A stretch of 6,423 bases of DNA from Phycisphaerae bacterium (GCA_030613765.1 JAUWLI010000181.1:1-6423); one strand, 5' to 3'; shown: positions 1 to 6,423, counted from the stretch's first letter. Program-made: numbers and translations. Notes: generated by a model not told the origin, from the sequence alone.

Positions 1-27
1 ATCGAGGATCGAGAATCAAGTATCGAG
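1..27. repeat. Heptad tandem repeat (unit NATCGAG), cut by window edge
   Basis: Four copies of a 7-bp unit can be read on the plus strand: ATCGAG (the first base is outside the window), GATCGAG, AATCAAG and TATCGAG. Only the third copy departs from the NATCGAG pattern. The array runs into the left edge, so its full length is unknown. It overlaps the last three codons and the stop of purF, so the gene's final residues (LDT) are encoded by repeat sequence. The first position of each unit varies while the other six are nearly fixed. Confidence 0.75.
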
Positions 28-1488
28 TTTTTCGAACATATTCATTTGATAACACTCCATTGCGAATTTATTGACTGCAATATCTATAGGTATTCTGTAT
101 TTGCCACTCCAGCAAGCCGTACAGTAGTGGTCGTTCGGCAATTTCGCACACCCAAGCAATCCTTCAAGCGACACATAGCCGACACTGTCAACTTCAAGGA
201 ACTCTTTGATTTGTTCCAAATCGCGATTATTTGCCAGCAGCTCTTCTTTGGTCGGAAAATCAATGCCGTAAAAACAGGGAAACCTGATTGGCGGACAGCT
301 CACTCGCATGTGAATTTGTTCAGCGCCGGCCTTGCGTAATGCCCTAATCTTACCTCTTGTGGTTGTGCCGCGAACGATTGAATCATCCACGACCACGACA
401 CGCTTGCCGCATACGGCTTCTTTCACCACGGCCAGCTTCAGTTTCACTTCAAGCTCTCTTAATTTTTGGTTCGGTGAGATAAATGTTCTGCCTATGTAAT
501 GGCTCCTGACCAGTCCCATATCGAAAGGCAGCTTGCTTTGTTCTGCATATCCTATAGCCGATGATGTTCCTGAGTCCGGCACAGGTATTACTACATCTGC
601 ATTGGCCGGGTGGTCTATTGCCAGCTGTCTTCCAAGTTTTTTTCTGAACTCGTGGGTATTTTCACCAAAAAATACACTGTTTTGCTTGGCAAAATAGATA
701 TGTTCAAAGATACAGTGGGCTGGTTTGATAGTGCCGGGCTTGACAAAAAATCTGCTGGAAAGGCCGTCTTTGTCCAGCTGAACTATTTCACCGGGTTCGA
801 CTTCGCGAATGAACTTTGCCTCTACGGCATCGAGAGCACAGGTTTCGCTGGCCACGACGAAACTTCCTTTTTCGATTTGGCCGATGCATAAAGGCCTGAT
901 GCCATAAGGGTCACGGGCCGCTTCAATTCGGTCGGCGAACAAGAACAGCAGGCAGTACGCTCCCTGAAGGTGATTCAATACATGTGCCAATGAGTCGGGC
1001 TTGGCAACATGGGTCGGCTTTGCAAGCAAATGGATAATTATTTCAGTATCACCTGTTGATTTGAAGATACTGCCGTATGCCTCGTATTCATCCCGAAGCA
1101 GCGAAGCGTTTACGAGATTGCCGTTATGGGCCACTGCTACCTGCCCATCGGAGTACTCGGCCAAAAGCGGCTGACTGTTAACAGCCTTACTGGCGCCCGT
1201 CGTTGAATACCGCACGTGGCCGATTGCTATTGGGTTAGCCAATTCCTCCAGAAACCCCGAACCACTGCGGAAAATCCTCCTTACCATCCCCATGCCCGTG
1301 TGGCACCGGATTAAGTCAGAGTTGCTGGAGGCGATCCCTGCTGATTCCTGGCCGCGATGCTGAAGACTATGCAGACCGACATAGGTCTTTTGAACGGCTT
1401 CCACATCACCAAAAATGCCGAATAAACCGCAGCTTTCCTTTTTTTCGGACACGACCCGGAACCTATTGGTTTCTGAAATCATTTTCAT
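16..1488 (-). CDS. purF: Amidophosphoribosyltransferase (glutamine PRPP amidotransferase)
   Basis: This cytoplasmic enzyme catalyses the first committed step of de novo purine synthesis: PRPP plus glutamine gives 5-phosphoribosylamine, glutamate and pyrophosphate. The 490 residues comprise an N-terminal Ntn-type glutaminase domain and a C-terminal phosphoribosyltransferase domain. In the glutaminase domain Cys20 (ESCGLFGIFG) is the nucleophile exposed by propeptide removal, with HRGQES (44-49), GHVRYSTTG (90-98), HNGN (121-124) and TGDTE (145-149). The PRPP-binding motif VVVVDDSIVRGTT is at 364-376. Cys259 (HCIFEHIYFA), Cys405 (FPCFYGID), Cys456 and Cys459 (YCTACW) match the four [4Fe-4S] ligands of the Bacillus subtilis-type enzyme. 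The length is normal (about 470-500). The start at 1488 gives a 19-residue propeptide, longer than the 11 residues of B. subtilis. No Shine-Dalgarno sequence precedes it, and Met3 is an equally possible start. The gene is transcribed divergently from the isomerase gene. Confidence 0.98.
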   Translation of the reverse strand: MKMISETNRFRVVSEKKESCGLFGIFGDVEAVQKTYVGLHSLQHRGQESAGIASSNSDLIRCHTGMGMVRRIFRSGSGFLEELANPIAIGHVRYSTTGASKAVNSQPLLAEYSDGQVAVAHNGNLVNASLLRDEYEAYGSIFKSTGDTEIIIHLLAKPTHVAKPDSLAHVLNHLQGAYCLLFLFADRIEAARDPYGIRPLCIGQIEKGSFVVASETCALDAVEAKFIREVEPGEIVQLDKDGLSSRFFVKPGTIKPAHCIFEHIYFAKQNSVFFGENTHEFRKKLGRQLAIDHPANADVVIPVPDSGTSSAIGYAEQSKLPFDMGLVRSHYIGRTFISPNQKLRELEVKLKLAVVKEAVCGKRVVVVDDSIVRGTTTRGKIRALRKAGAEQIHMRVSCPPIRFPCFYGIDFPTKEELLANNRDLEQIKEFLEVDSVGYVSLEGLLGCAKLPNDHYCTACWSGKYRIPIDIAVNKFAMECYQMNMFEKLDT

Positions 1489-1536
1489 ACTGTGAATTTC
1501 GCGGTTGATGATTCAATTCGCGATTCACGAATCAGT

Positions 1537-1564
1537 ATTTTAATAGATTGCTCACTCAAGTCAA
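1537..1564 (-). promoter_or_regulatory. Probable sigma70-type promoter of purF
   Basis: Reading the minus strand, TTGACT (1564-1559, five of six matches to the -35 consensus) is followed after 16 bp by TAAAAT (1542-1537, five of six matches to the -10 consensus). Transcription would start near 1530 and give a leader of about 40 nt before the purF start. The assignment rests on consensus match and position only. Confidence 0.55.
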
Positions 1565-1602
1565 CTAATTCTCGGATTGTGCCGGAGTTGATGCATAAAA
1601 TG

Positions 1603-1630
1603 TTGACAGATTCGTTTTTGGCGGGATAAT
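1603..1630 (+). promoter_or_regulatory. Probable sigma70-type promoter of the isomerase gene
   Basis: A perfect -35 hexamer TTGACA (1603-1608) is followed after 16 bp by GATAAT (1625-1630, five of six matches). The expected transcription start is near 1637, giving a leader of about 55 nt before the ATG at 1692. The in-frame ATG at 1629-1631 lies inside the -10 element and so could not be translated from this transcript. This is the strongest promoter-like sequence in the window. Confidence 0.65.
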
Positions 1631-1675
1631 GGTCCTTTTATTGCTGAAGAAGTTTTTGATGTTTTTGAACGTATT

Positions 1676-1684
1676 AAGGAAGGT
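1676..1684 (+). promoter_or_regulatory. Shine-Dalgarno site fixing the isomerase start at 1692
   Basis: The purine run AAGGAAGGT ends seven bases before the ATG at 1692, so AAGG/AGG lies at normal spacing. No such site precedes the ATG at 1629. This, together with the signal peptide that begins directly at 1692, decides the start codon. Confidence 0.75.
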
Positions 1685-1691
1685 AAAAATT

Positions 1692-2792
1692 ATGAAAAGA
1701 TATCTAACAATTTCGGCCTGTCTTGTAATATGTGTTGCTGCTCTGGGTTGCCGACAGAAGCCATCTGCCGAGACCGGGAAGGAGAAACCTGAACCGAACA
1801 CCCCTGCCCAGGTTGACACGAAGGTTGTTGAACCGAAACAGGAAGCGAAAGCAGCGGTTGATGGGGTTGCTGTTACCGTTAATGGCCGGGATATTACCGA
1901 AAACCAGTTAGAGGCAGAGATTGAGAAAATGGCTCCGCAAATGCAGCCTGGGTACCTTGAGAAGAACAGAGAAAGAGTCAGAAAACAAGCTTTGGACAGA
2001 ATGATCATATTGAGACTGCTGGAAGAAAAGATAGAGGAGGCTAAAATAGTTGCTACTGAAGAAGAGGTGATTGAGCAGATCAAGGAAATAGCCGCTCAGC
2101 AGAAATTATCACTGGATGAGTTCAAAGCAATGCTGCAGACTCGCGGAATGAATTTTGATGAGTGGAAACAGCAGATGCAGTTCAAACTGAAAGTCCAGTT
2201 TCAGAAACTTATCGAAGCCAAAATGGGCGATCAAATAAACGTGACAGAAACAGATGCCAATAACTTTTATTCTGCGAATATACAACGGTTTCAAGTGACT
2301 GAGCAAGTCAGGGCGAGTCATATTTTTATCCAACCTGATACTACCGATCCTAATACCGACCCGAATGAGGCAAAAGCCAAAGCACTGGCGAAGGCTCAAG
2401 ACCTGCTCAAACAAATCAAAGAGGGCTCCGATTTTGCCGAATTAGCCAAAGCTACTGGAGGATATCCTTCGGCACCAAGAGGTGGTGACCTGGGTTTTAG
2501 ACCCAGAGCTGGTGGATGGGATGCGGTTTTTGAAAAAGCCGCTTTCGAATTAAAAATCGGGCAGACAAGCGACGTCGTGGAGACCCAGTTTGGATATCAT
2601 ATAATAATGGTTACCGACCGCAAAGAAGCCGGCGTTACAACATTTGAAGAGGCCAAAGACGATATAATAAAGATGCTGAAACAACGGAAACAGGGCCCAC
2701 TTATTACAAAGTATATCGAGTCTCTCAAGGCCCAGGCGAAAATCGTGTATCCGCCCGGCAAAGAGCCGCCGTTGGTACCTACCGCCCCATAA
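1692..2792 (+). CDS. Parvulin-type peptidyl-prolyl isomerase, predicted lipoprotein (SurA/PrsA-like)
   Basis: This is a predicted envelope folding factor that isomerises peptide bonds before proline in exported proteins; the role is inferred from the family. The 366 residues begin with a signal peptide (MKRYLTISACLVICVAALG) ending at a lipobox-like AALG-Cys20, so Cys20 is probably acylated. The residue after Cys is Arg. A flexible linker rich in Glu, Lys and Pro (21-58) follows. A SurA-N-like chaperone region (about 59-200) starts with VAVTVNGRDIT, is mostly charged helix, and includes a conserved-looking ALDRMIILRLL. The parvulin domain spans about 204-310: VRASHIFI with His210, RGGDLGF (263-269), FEKAAFELKIG (280-290) and FGYHIIMV with His303. 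A helical tail and a Pro-rich end complete it. The start is placed at 1692 rather than the in-frame ATG at 1629 because of the RBS, the promoter overlap and the signal peptide. At the active site the usual Cys/Asp position reads Tyr258, so catalysis may be weak. Confidence 0.93.
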   Translation: MKRYLTISACLVICVAALGCRQKPSAETGKEKPEPNTPAQVDTKVVEPKQEAKAAVDGVAVTVNGRDITENQLEAEIEKMAPQMQPGYLEKNRERVRKQALDRMIILRLLEEKIEEAKIVATEEEVIEQIKEIAAQQKLSLDEFKAMLQTRGMNFDEWKQQMQFKLKVQFQKLIEAKMGDQINVTETDANNFYSANIQRFQVTEQVRASHIFIQPDTTDPNTDPNEAKAKALAKAQDLLKQIKEGSDFAELAKATGGYPSAPRGGDLGFRPRAGGWDAVFEKAAFELKIGQTSDVVETQFGYHIIMVTDRKEAGVTTFEEAKDDIIKMLKQRKQGPLITKYIESLKAQAKIVYPPGKEPPLVPTAP

Positions 2793-2814
2793 TCGGACGT
2801 TCACCTTGAAAAAC

Positions 2815-3618
2815 TCAGTGTAAGAGTGTGGCCGGGTCGAGATTGGCTGATTCTATATCTTTGAAGTATTTTACGGTGCCTACCTTTAGCTCAGCGGTCG
2901 CCTCTTCGTCGCAGACGATGATACCTTTCGCGTGCAGTTGAAGGGCGCTGATTGTCCACATATGATTTACACCCTCTTCGACGGCGTGCTGCAATGCGCG
3001 GGCCTTATTATGGCCGTTGACAATAATCAGGACTTCCTCGGCGTCAAGAACAGTTCCTACGCCCACAGTCAGAGCGGTTTTGGGGACCTTGTTAATGTCG
3101 TCGTCAAAGAATCGCGAATTGGCCACGATAGTGTCGTAAGTTAGTGTTTTGATGCGTGTTCTCGACGACAGTGATGAGCCAGGCTCATTAAATGCTATGT
3201 GGCCGTCAGGACCTATACCGCCGACAAAAAGCTTGATGCCGCCCGCTTTTTTTATTTTTTCTTCGTAGCTCGCACATTCGGCTTCAAGGTCCGGGGCATT
3301 GCCGTTGAGAATGTTGACATTGTCTTTTGGAATATCTATGTGGCTGAAAAGATATTTATTCATAAATGAATGATAGCTTTCAGGGTGGTCCTCGGGAAGA
3401 TTCACATATTCATCCATATTAAAGGTAACAACATTCTTGAATGAAACCACTCCTGACTTGTAAAGCTCCACGAGTTCGTTATACATCCCTATCGGTGAGG
3501 AGCCTGTAGGAAAGCCCAGCACAAAAGTTTTCGAATTAAATTCATTTATCTTTTTAGCAACGTAGTTGGAGGCCCATTTGGTTACTAATTCATAACTTGG
3601 CTCAATGATGACTCTCAT
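2815..3618 (-). CDS. nagB: Glucosamine-6-phosphate deaminase
   Basis: This cytoplasmic enzyme converts glucosamine-6-phosphate and water to fructose-6-phosphate and ammonia, feeding amino sugars into glycolysis. The 267 residues align almost without gaps to E. coli NagB (266 residues), offset by three. FPTGSSP (36-42) forms the phosphate-binding loop. FNMDEY (66-71) holds Asp69, and [13 protein letters not shown] (134-146) holds Asp138, His140 and Glu145; these match catalytic Asp72, Asp141, His143 and Glu148 of E. coli. SRTRIKTLT (152-160) retains Arg155 and Lys157, and Tyr118 and Tyr251 are also kept. These correspond to residues of the E. coli GlcNAc-6-phosphate allosteric site, so allosteric activation is plausible. 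A good Shine-Dalgarno sequence, AAGGAG (3630-3625), lies six bases before the ATG. The gene follows the DUF4954-like gene by 23 bp and is probably cotranscribed with it. No nagA, transporter or regulator gene is present in the window. Confidence 0.98.
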   Translation of the reverse strand: MRVIIEPSYELVTKWASNYVAKKINEFNSKTFVLGFPTGSSPIGMYNELVELYKSGVVSFKNVVTFNMDEYVNLPEDHPESYHSFMNKYLFSHIDIPKDNVNILNGNAPDLEAECASYEEKIKKAGGIKLFVGGIGPDGHIAFNEPGSSLSSRTRIKTLTYDTIVANSRFFDDDINKVPKTALTVGVGTVLDAEEVLIIVNGHNKARALQHAVEEGVNHMWTISALQLHAKGIIVCDEEATAELKVGTVKYFKDIESANLDPATLLH

Positions 3619-3641
3619 ACATTTCTCCTTGTTCGATTTAG

Positions 3642-5639
3642 TTATTGTTGACGAGATTTCTCCACTCGGCTGATAAGCTCATCGCCGAGAGCTGTTTTGC
3701 TGGTTATGTGATGTTCGATTTCAGAAACAAAAATATCTTCTTCAAAGATTCCTCTCACCGCTGCGAAGTCGCTATGTCTTGTTTTTTCATCACCGTCGAG
3801 ACCGTACCCGATTTGAACGGTAGCGGCAAATTCCTTTTTGGCATCGGCACAGAGGGCTTCGTCGAGTTCTACGATGGCCTTTTTCCATCTTGTTGTTAGT
3901 TCAATAATATCGTTTGCAGTTATTTTGTCAATCATTTTTGACAGACGCTGCTGTAAAACATTTGCTGTCCAGGCCCACTCATACGCTTCATATCTGCTGT
4001 GTATTGAGCGGAAAGTCTCTGTTACATCATCCAGCGTGCGGATAGTGCCGCTTTCAATATCGGAGAGCAACTTTTGAATGGCCTGTTCCGGAGCGAACAG
4101 GCCGGCCAGGTCAACCCACTTGCCCGGTCCTACGTTGGTTTCTGGCTGAAGTACCGCTCGAAGTTCATCAACGTTTTCAAGTTGTTTGTTTTCAAGCCTT
4201 TTAATAAGACAATTGCCCAGGAATTTATCAATGCTCATCTTGTAGAGTTTTATGCCTCTGTCCAGCGAGGAGTTCTTAATTCTGACATTGTTGTAGGTAT
4301 AGTATTCTGTGTTTTTGCCGGATGTTGTTTTCAGTTTTTCAAGTAGCTGGCAGCCGTTGAGCATTTTCTGAATTGTATATGGGCTTAAAAGTCTGAAATT
4401 TATATAGTCGAGTTTTTTAGGACTTTTCCGCCTGTCGCGTCTCGGCCATTTTCGAGCGTCTCGGATGGTACCAACGCTGCGTAAATTCACACCGGGGACA
4501 AGAATGCTTTCATCTTCGTGCTCAATCAGGTATGAAAAAGGCAAATCTGAAGTATCTGAGTTCCTGTAGTGTCTTCCCATGACGACTGTAAAGGCCCCAA
4601 CCTTTGCTGGCCAGAGCATATATGAGTCACTGGCGGTCTTGGAGCCCCGTTCGACTATGCCTTGATGAGTCGGTCCCAGTTTGTACATGTGGTTGCTTTG
4701 GTTAGTGCCGCTGCCGGCATTCAAAAAAGAAAACAACCCGGCAATAAGCAATGTGGATTTATGATGAGTTACAGTATAGGGCCCCGCAAATATCGCGCAA
4801 GCCTCACCGTGGAAACCACCGCAGTTGGCAAAGAACACCGAGTTTTCCGCGGAATACTGCTTGGCTAATTCGGTGCCCTGCCCTACGAAGCATTTGCAGA
4901 TTATTGTGCCGTCGGTAATCTTCGAGCCGCTGCAGCAGATAAAATCTTCTGCAAAAACGCCGGGCCCGATATAAACAGGGTCTTCAGGGCAGCTATTGAT
5001 TGAGCCGTTCTCAAGCCTGTTTATTCCCTCGATAACACTTAAGGGGCCTAATTTCACGTTTTTGATAATTCGGCAGTTTATAAGCTTTGCTCCTTTTGCC
5101 ACAAGGCCAATAGAGGAGGTGACGGAAGAGGTGTAGTAGGCTATCATTTTTTGCAGGTTTTCAATTACGTTCGGCCGATGACGATAAAAAGCTATTATAT
5201 AAGCTGTGTGGGCGGACAAGTTGTCATAAATCGGTATTTCTCTGCCGCCGGCTTCATTGACAACAGCAACCTCGGTGCCATTGCCAAATGAGCTTTCGCC
5301 TTCCACTGCAAGCAGGTCGATGTTGTCTATTACCACATCATCCTCGATTATATAGTTGGCGATGTAGTTTCTTACCTGATTTATGTATACATTGTCGCCG
5401 ATTGTGCAATTGTGGATTGTTGCGTTGCTGATCCCTGCCGGCTTCGTAACGCCGCCGAAAAAGGATACGTCCTTCTCAAACACACCCAGCTTTATATTAC
5501 CGCAAAAATGTGTAGATTTTACTTTTGCCGGGTCAAAGCCTTCAGCAACCTCAACCTTCGACCAATCGCAACAACTGCAGCCTTGCTCCGTAAGCCTGGC
5601 AATTTCCTCGGAGGATATAGGACGAAATTCTGTTGCCAT
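3642..5639 (-). CDS. DUF4954-like protein with predicted left-handed beta-helix, function unknown
   Basis: I recognise this 665-residue protein as resembling the DUF4954 family, large proteins without an established function; the match is from memory of family features. It has no signal peptide or membrane segment, so it is probably cytoplasmic. A short N-terminal region has a Cys cluster, GCSCCDW (20-26). Imperfect hexapeptide repeats follow: about 70-106 ([17 protein letters not shown], then [10 protein letters not shown]) and about 177-256 ([20 protein letters not shown] onward). These indicate the left-handed beta-helix seen in acyl- and nucleotidyltransferases. A helical insert (145-170) lies between them. 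The core at 271-360 is dense in His, Asn, Gly and Cys: [35 protein letters not shown] and [10 protein letters not shown] very basic stretch follows (395-409, [15 protein letters not shown]), then a long, mainly helical C-terminal half. A Shine-Dalgarno-like GGAG (5649-5646) lies six bases before the ATG. The gene is followed 23 bp later by nagB, which hints at sugar-phosphate metabolism. Confidence 0.87.
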   Translation of the reverse strand: MATEFRPISSEEIARLTEQGCSCCDWSKVEVAEGFDPAKVKSTHFCGNIKLGVFEKDVSFFGGVTKPAGISNATIHNCTIGDNVYINQVRNYIANYIIEDDVVIDNIDLLAVEGESSFGNGTEVAVVNEAGGREIPIYDNLSAHTAYIIAFYRHRPNVIENLQKMIAYYTSSVTSSIGLVAKGAKLINCRIIKNVKLGPLSVIEGINRLENGSINSCPEDPVYIGPGVFAEDFICCSGSKITDGTIICKCFVGQGTELAKQYSAENSVFFANCGGFHGEACAIFAGPYTVTHHKSTLLIAGLFSFLNAGSGTNQSNHMYKLGPTHQGIVERGSKTASDSYMLWPAKVGAFTVVMGRHYRNSDTSDLPFSYLIEHEDESILVPGVNLRSVGTIRDARKWPRRDRRKSPKKLDYINFRLLSPYTIQKMLNGCQLLEKLKTTSGKNTEYYTYNNVRIKNSSLDRGIKLYKMSIDKFLGNCLIKRLENKQLENVDELRAVLQPETNVGPGKWVDLAGLFAPEQAIQKLLSDIESGTIRTLDDVTETFRSIHSRYEAYEWAWTANVLQQRLSKMIDKITANDIIELTTRWKKAIVELDEALCADAKKEFAATVQIGYGLDGDEKTRHSDFAAVRGIFEEDIFVSEIEHHITSKTALGDELISRVEKSRQQ

Positions 5640-5709
5640 TTGTATCTCCAGTTTTTAGCTAATCAGCACCGGCTGTTCACAAACACTTTCTATTGATTGG
5701 ATTCCCACA

Positions 5710-5725
5710 AAGCGGTGTCCCGCTT
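5710..5725. repeat. Perfect inverted repeat (6-bp arms, 4-bp loop) in the leader of the DUF4954-like gene
   Basis: AAGCGG and CCGCTT are separated by TGTC, giving a perfect GC-rich stem with a tetraloop. It lies about 70 bp upstream of the DUF4954-like start codon, inside the predicted untranslated leader. No T-run follows on either strand, so it does not look like an intrinsic terminator. It could be an RNA hairpin in the leader or a DNA operator. Confidence 0.5.
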
Positions 5726-5731
5726 GAGGTT

Positions 5732-5744
5732 TCCTGTAACAGGA
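5732..5744. promoter_or_regulatory. Operator-like palindrome TCCTGTAACAGGA
   Basis: This is a 13-bp palindrome with perfect 6-bp arms around a single central base. It lies about 95 bp upstream of the DUF4954-like start and about 40 bp downstream of the transcription start predicted from the promoter at 5785-5813. Its size and symmetry suit a dimeric repressor, but no regulator gene is in the window and I do not recognise the sequence as a known operator. Confidence 0.35.
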
Positions 5745-5784
5745 TAATCTCTTGTTTTCTAATGAGACAAATTTGACATCCGGT

Positions 5785-5813
5785 TTTATCGCAGAACGAG
5801 TGTGTTTAGTCAA
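5785..5813 (-). promoter_or_regulatory. Possible promoter of the DUF4954-like-nagB unit
   Basis: On the minus strand TTGACT (5813-5808, five of six matches) is followed after 17 bp by GATAAA (5790-5785, four of six matches). The -35 overlaps the last codons and stop of the upstream YfhO-like gene. Transcription would start near 5778, leaving a leader of about 140 nt that contains the two inverted repeats at 5710-5744. A weaker pair, TTGTCT-N18-TATCCT, lies further downstream on the same strand. Confidence 0.45.
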
Positions 5814-6423
5814 GTGTTTTTGGTAATGGTGTTGTAATGGAGCGGTCCGATAATCTTATCCAAAGCAGTCCTGGCTGATAGCTGAATCTGACGCGGTGGG
5901 GGCCCGGCGCGAGCCGAACCGACTTGAAAGTTCCAAAAAGCAGTGCTATATCCGCTTCTTTCTCGTCCACGAAAACCTTCCAGCCACGATCCCAGTTATC
6001 GATAAAACTCAGATAGCCCTCGATGGGTGCGTTGATTTCCCACATAAGTTCATCACCGGTATAGGACAACAGTTGGCCGGGACGCTGGTAGCGGGCCGTA
6101 TCGAGAAGAAAGGCCCCAACAGTGGAATGCTTTATCGATTTGGAAAAGAAAATCTTTCTCCCATCCTGTATGCCCAACAATGCCCTTCTTGCCTCCAATT
6201 CACCTTCTGTTTCTTTGAGGAATTTGTTATATCGGCCAAAATACCAATTCGGCAAGACGCCAACACTAAAGTTTGGAAGGGCTATCGTGTCATTACGATC
6301 AACTCGGCGATAATTAAATGAAGCTTCATTCAACTTTACCATATCGATATGTTTTCGCTCCTCATATGTTTGCCTTTGATATGTCCACACGCGGGCGCCA
6401 ACATGCCGCATCTCAACAGTCGC
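5806..6423 (-). CDS. YfhO-like membrane protein, C-terminal part (5' end outside window)
   Basis: About 205 residues are visible. The frame stays open to the right edge, and the first Met (codon at 6411-6409) is preceded in frame by Ala-Thr-Val-Glu codons with no Shine-Dalgarno site, so the true start is probably outside the window. Counting from that Met, the visible part is soluble. It contains LPNWYFGRYNKF (53-64), then an extracytoplasmic beta domain with EGYLSFIDNWDRGWKVFVDE (131-150) and APGPHRVRFSYQP (168-180). These strongly resemble the C-terminal domain of YfhO-family multi-pass proteins, which are glycosyltransferase-like and linked to glycosylation of cell-surface polymers in Gram-positives. 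Family members usually end with a membrane helix after the 'FxYxP' segment. Here only 21 residues follow, starting with LLWIRL and then becoming polar, so the last helix seems to be missing or degenerate. The product name is by resemblance only. Confidence 0.62.
   Translation of the reverse strand, partial: ATVEMRHVGARVWTYQRQTYEERKHIDMVKLNEASFNYRRVDRNDTIALPNFSVGVLPNWYFGRYNKFLKETEGELEARRALLGIQDGRKIFFSKSIKHSTVGAFLLDTARYQRPGQLLSYTGDELMWEINAPIEGYLSFIDNWDRGWKVFVDEKEADIALLFGTFKSVRLAPGPHRVRFSYQPGLLWIRLSDRSITTPLPKTLD

Noticed and set aside
1565..2083. 172-codon open frame on the minus strand opposite the isomerase gene
   Set aside because: It is antisense to a well-supported gene, its product is low-complexity Ser/Phe-rich sequence without recognisable motifs, and it would cover the divergent promoter region.
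2793..2814. Possible bidirectional terminator between the isomerase gene and nagB
   Set aside because: The 22-bp gap and flanking bases show only 4-bp complementary stretches (such as ACTC/GAGT) and no T-run, so no terminator can be supported.
16..3618. A functional link between purF and nagB through ammonia or glutamine metabolism
   Set aside because: The genes are separated by a gene on the opposite strand and have separate promoters. Both are common housekeeping functions, so adjacency alone does not support a link.
3619..3641. A separate promoter or terminator between the DUF4954-like gene and nagB
   Set aside because: The 23 bp contain only the nagB Shine-Dalgarno site; there is no room for a promoter and no hairpin.
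5718..5768. Riboswitch in the leader of the DUF4954-like-nagB unit (glmS-like or other)
   Set aside because: The leader is about 140 nt with only two small hairpins. I see no conserved core of glmS or another known riboswitch class.
5896..6321. 141-codon open frame on the plus strand opposite the YfhO-like gene
   Set aside because: The minus-strand frame carries recognisable family motifs and remains open to the edge. The plus-strand product shows none and has no clear RBS.

Overview
The window holds five protein-coding genes at high density, with no RNA genes, mobile elements or CRISPR array visible. From left to right they are: purF (minus strand, complete); a parvulin-type peptidyl-prolyl isomerase lipoprotein (plus); nagB (minus); a 665-residue protein resembling the DUF4954 family, with a predicted left-handed beta-helix (minus); and the C-terminal part of a YfhO-like membrane protein (minus) that runs off the right edge.

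Organism: the sequence suggests a Gram-negative-type bacterium of moderate GC. A DUF4954-like protein, a YfhO-like protein and short heptad tandem repeats between genes would fit a member of the Planctomycetota (Phycisphaerae-like). I infer this from gene content alone; Bacteroidota and related phyla are not excluded.

Layout: purF and the isomerase gene diverge from a roughly 200-bp region (1489-1691). It carries a good sigma70-type promoter on each strand: TTGACT-N16-TAAAAT for purF and TTGACA-N16-GATAAT for the isomerase. The isomerase converges on nagB with only 22 bp between stop codons and no recognisable terminator. nagB lies 23 bp downstream of the DUF4954-like gene with its own Shine-Dalgarno site, so the two look like one transcription unit. 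This unit probably starts from a TTGACT-N17-GATAAA promoter that overlaps the stop codon of the YfhO-like gene. Its leader of about 140 nt contains two adjacent small inverted repeats.

Function: PurF commits PRPP and glutamine to de novo purine synthesis. NagB converts glucosamine-6-phosphate to fructose-6-phosphate and ammonia. The isomerase is probably an envelope folding factor. The most interesting part is the pairing of nagB with an uncharacterised beta-helix protein whose core is rich in His, Asn and Cys. This suggests, without proving, a role for that protein in amino-sugar or sugar-phosphate metabolism.
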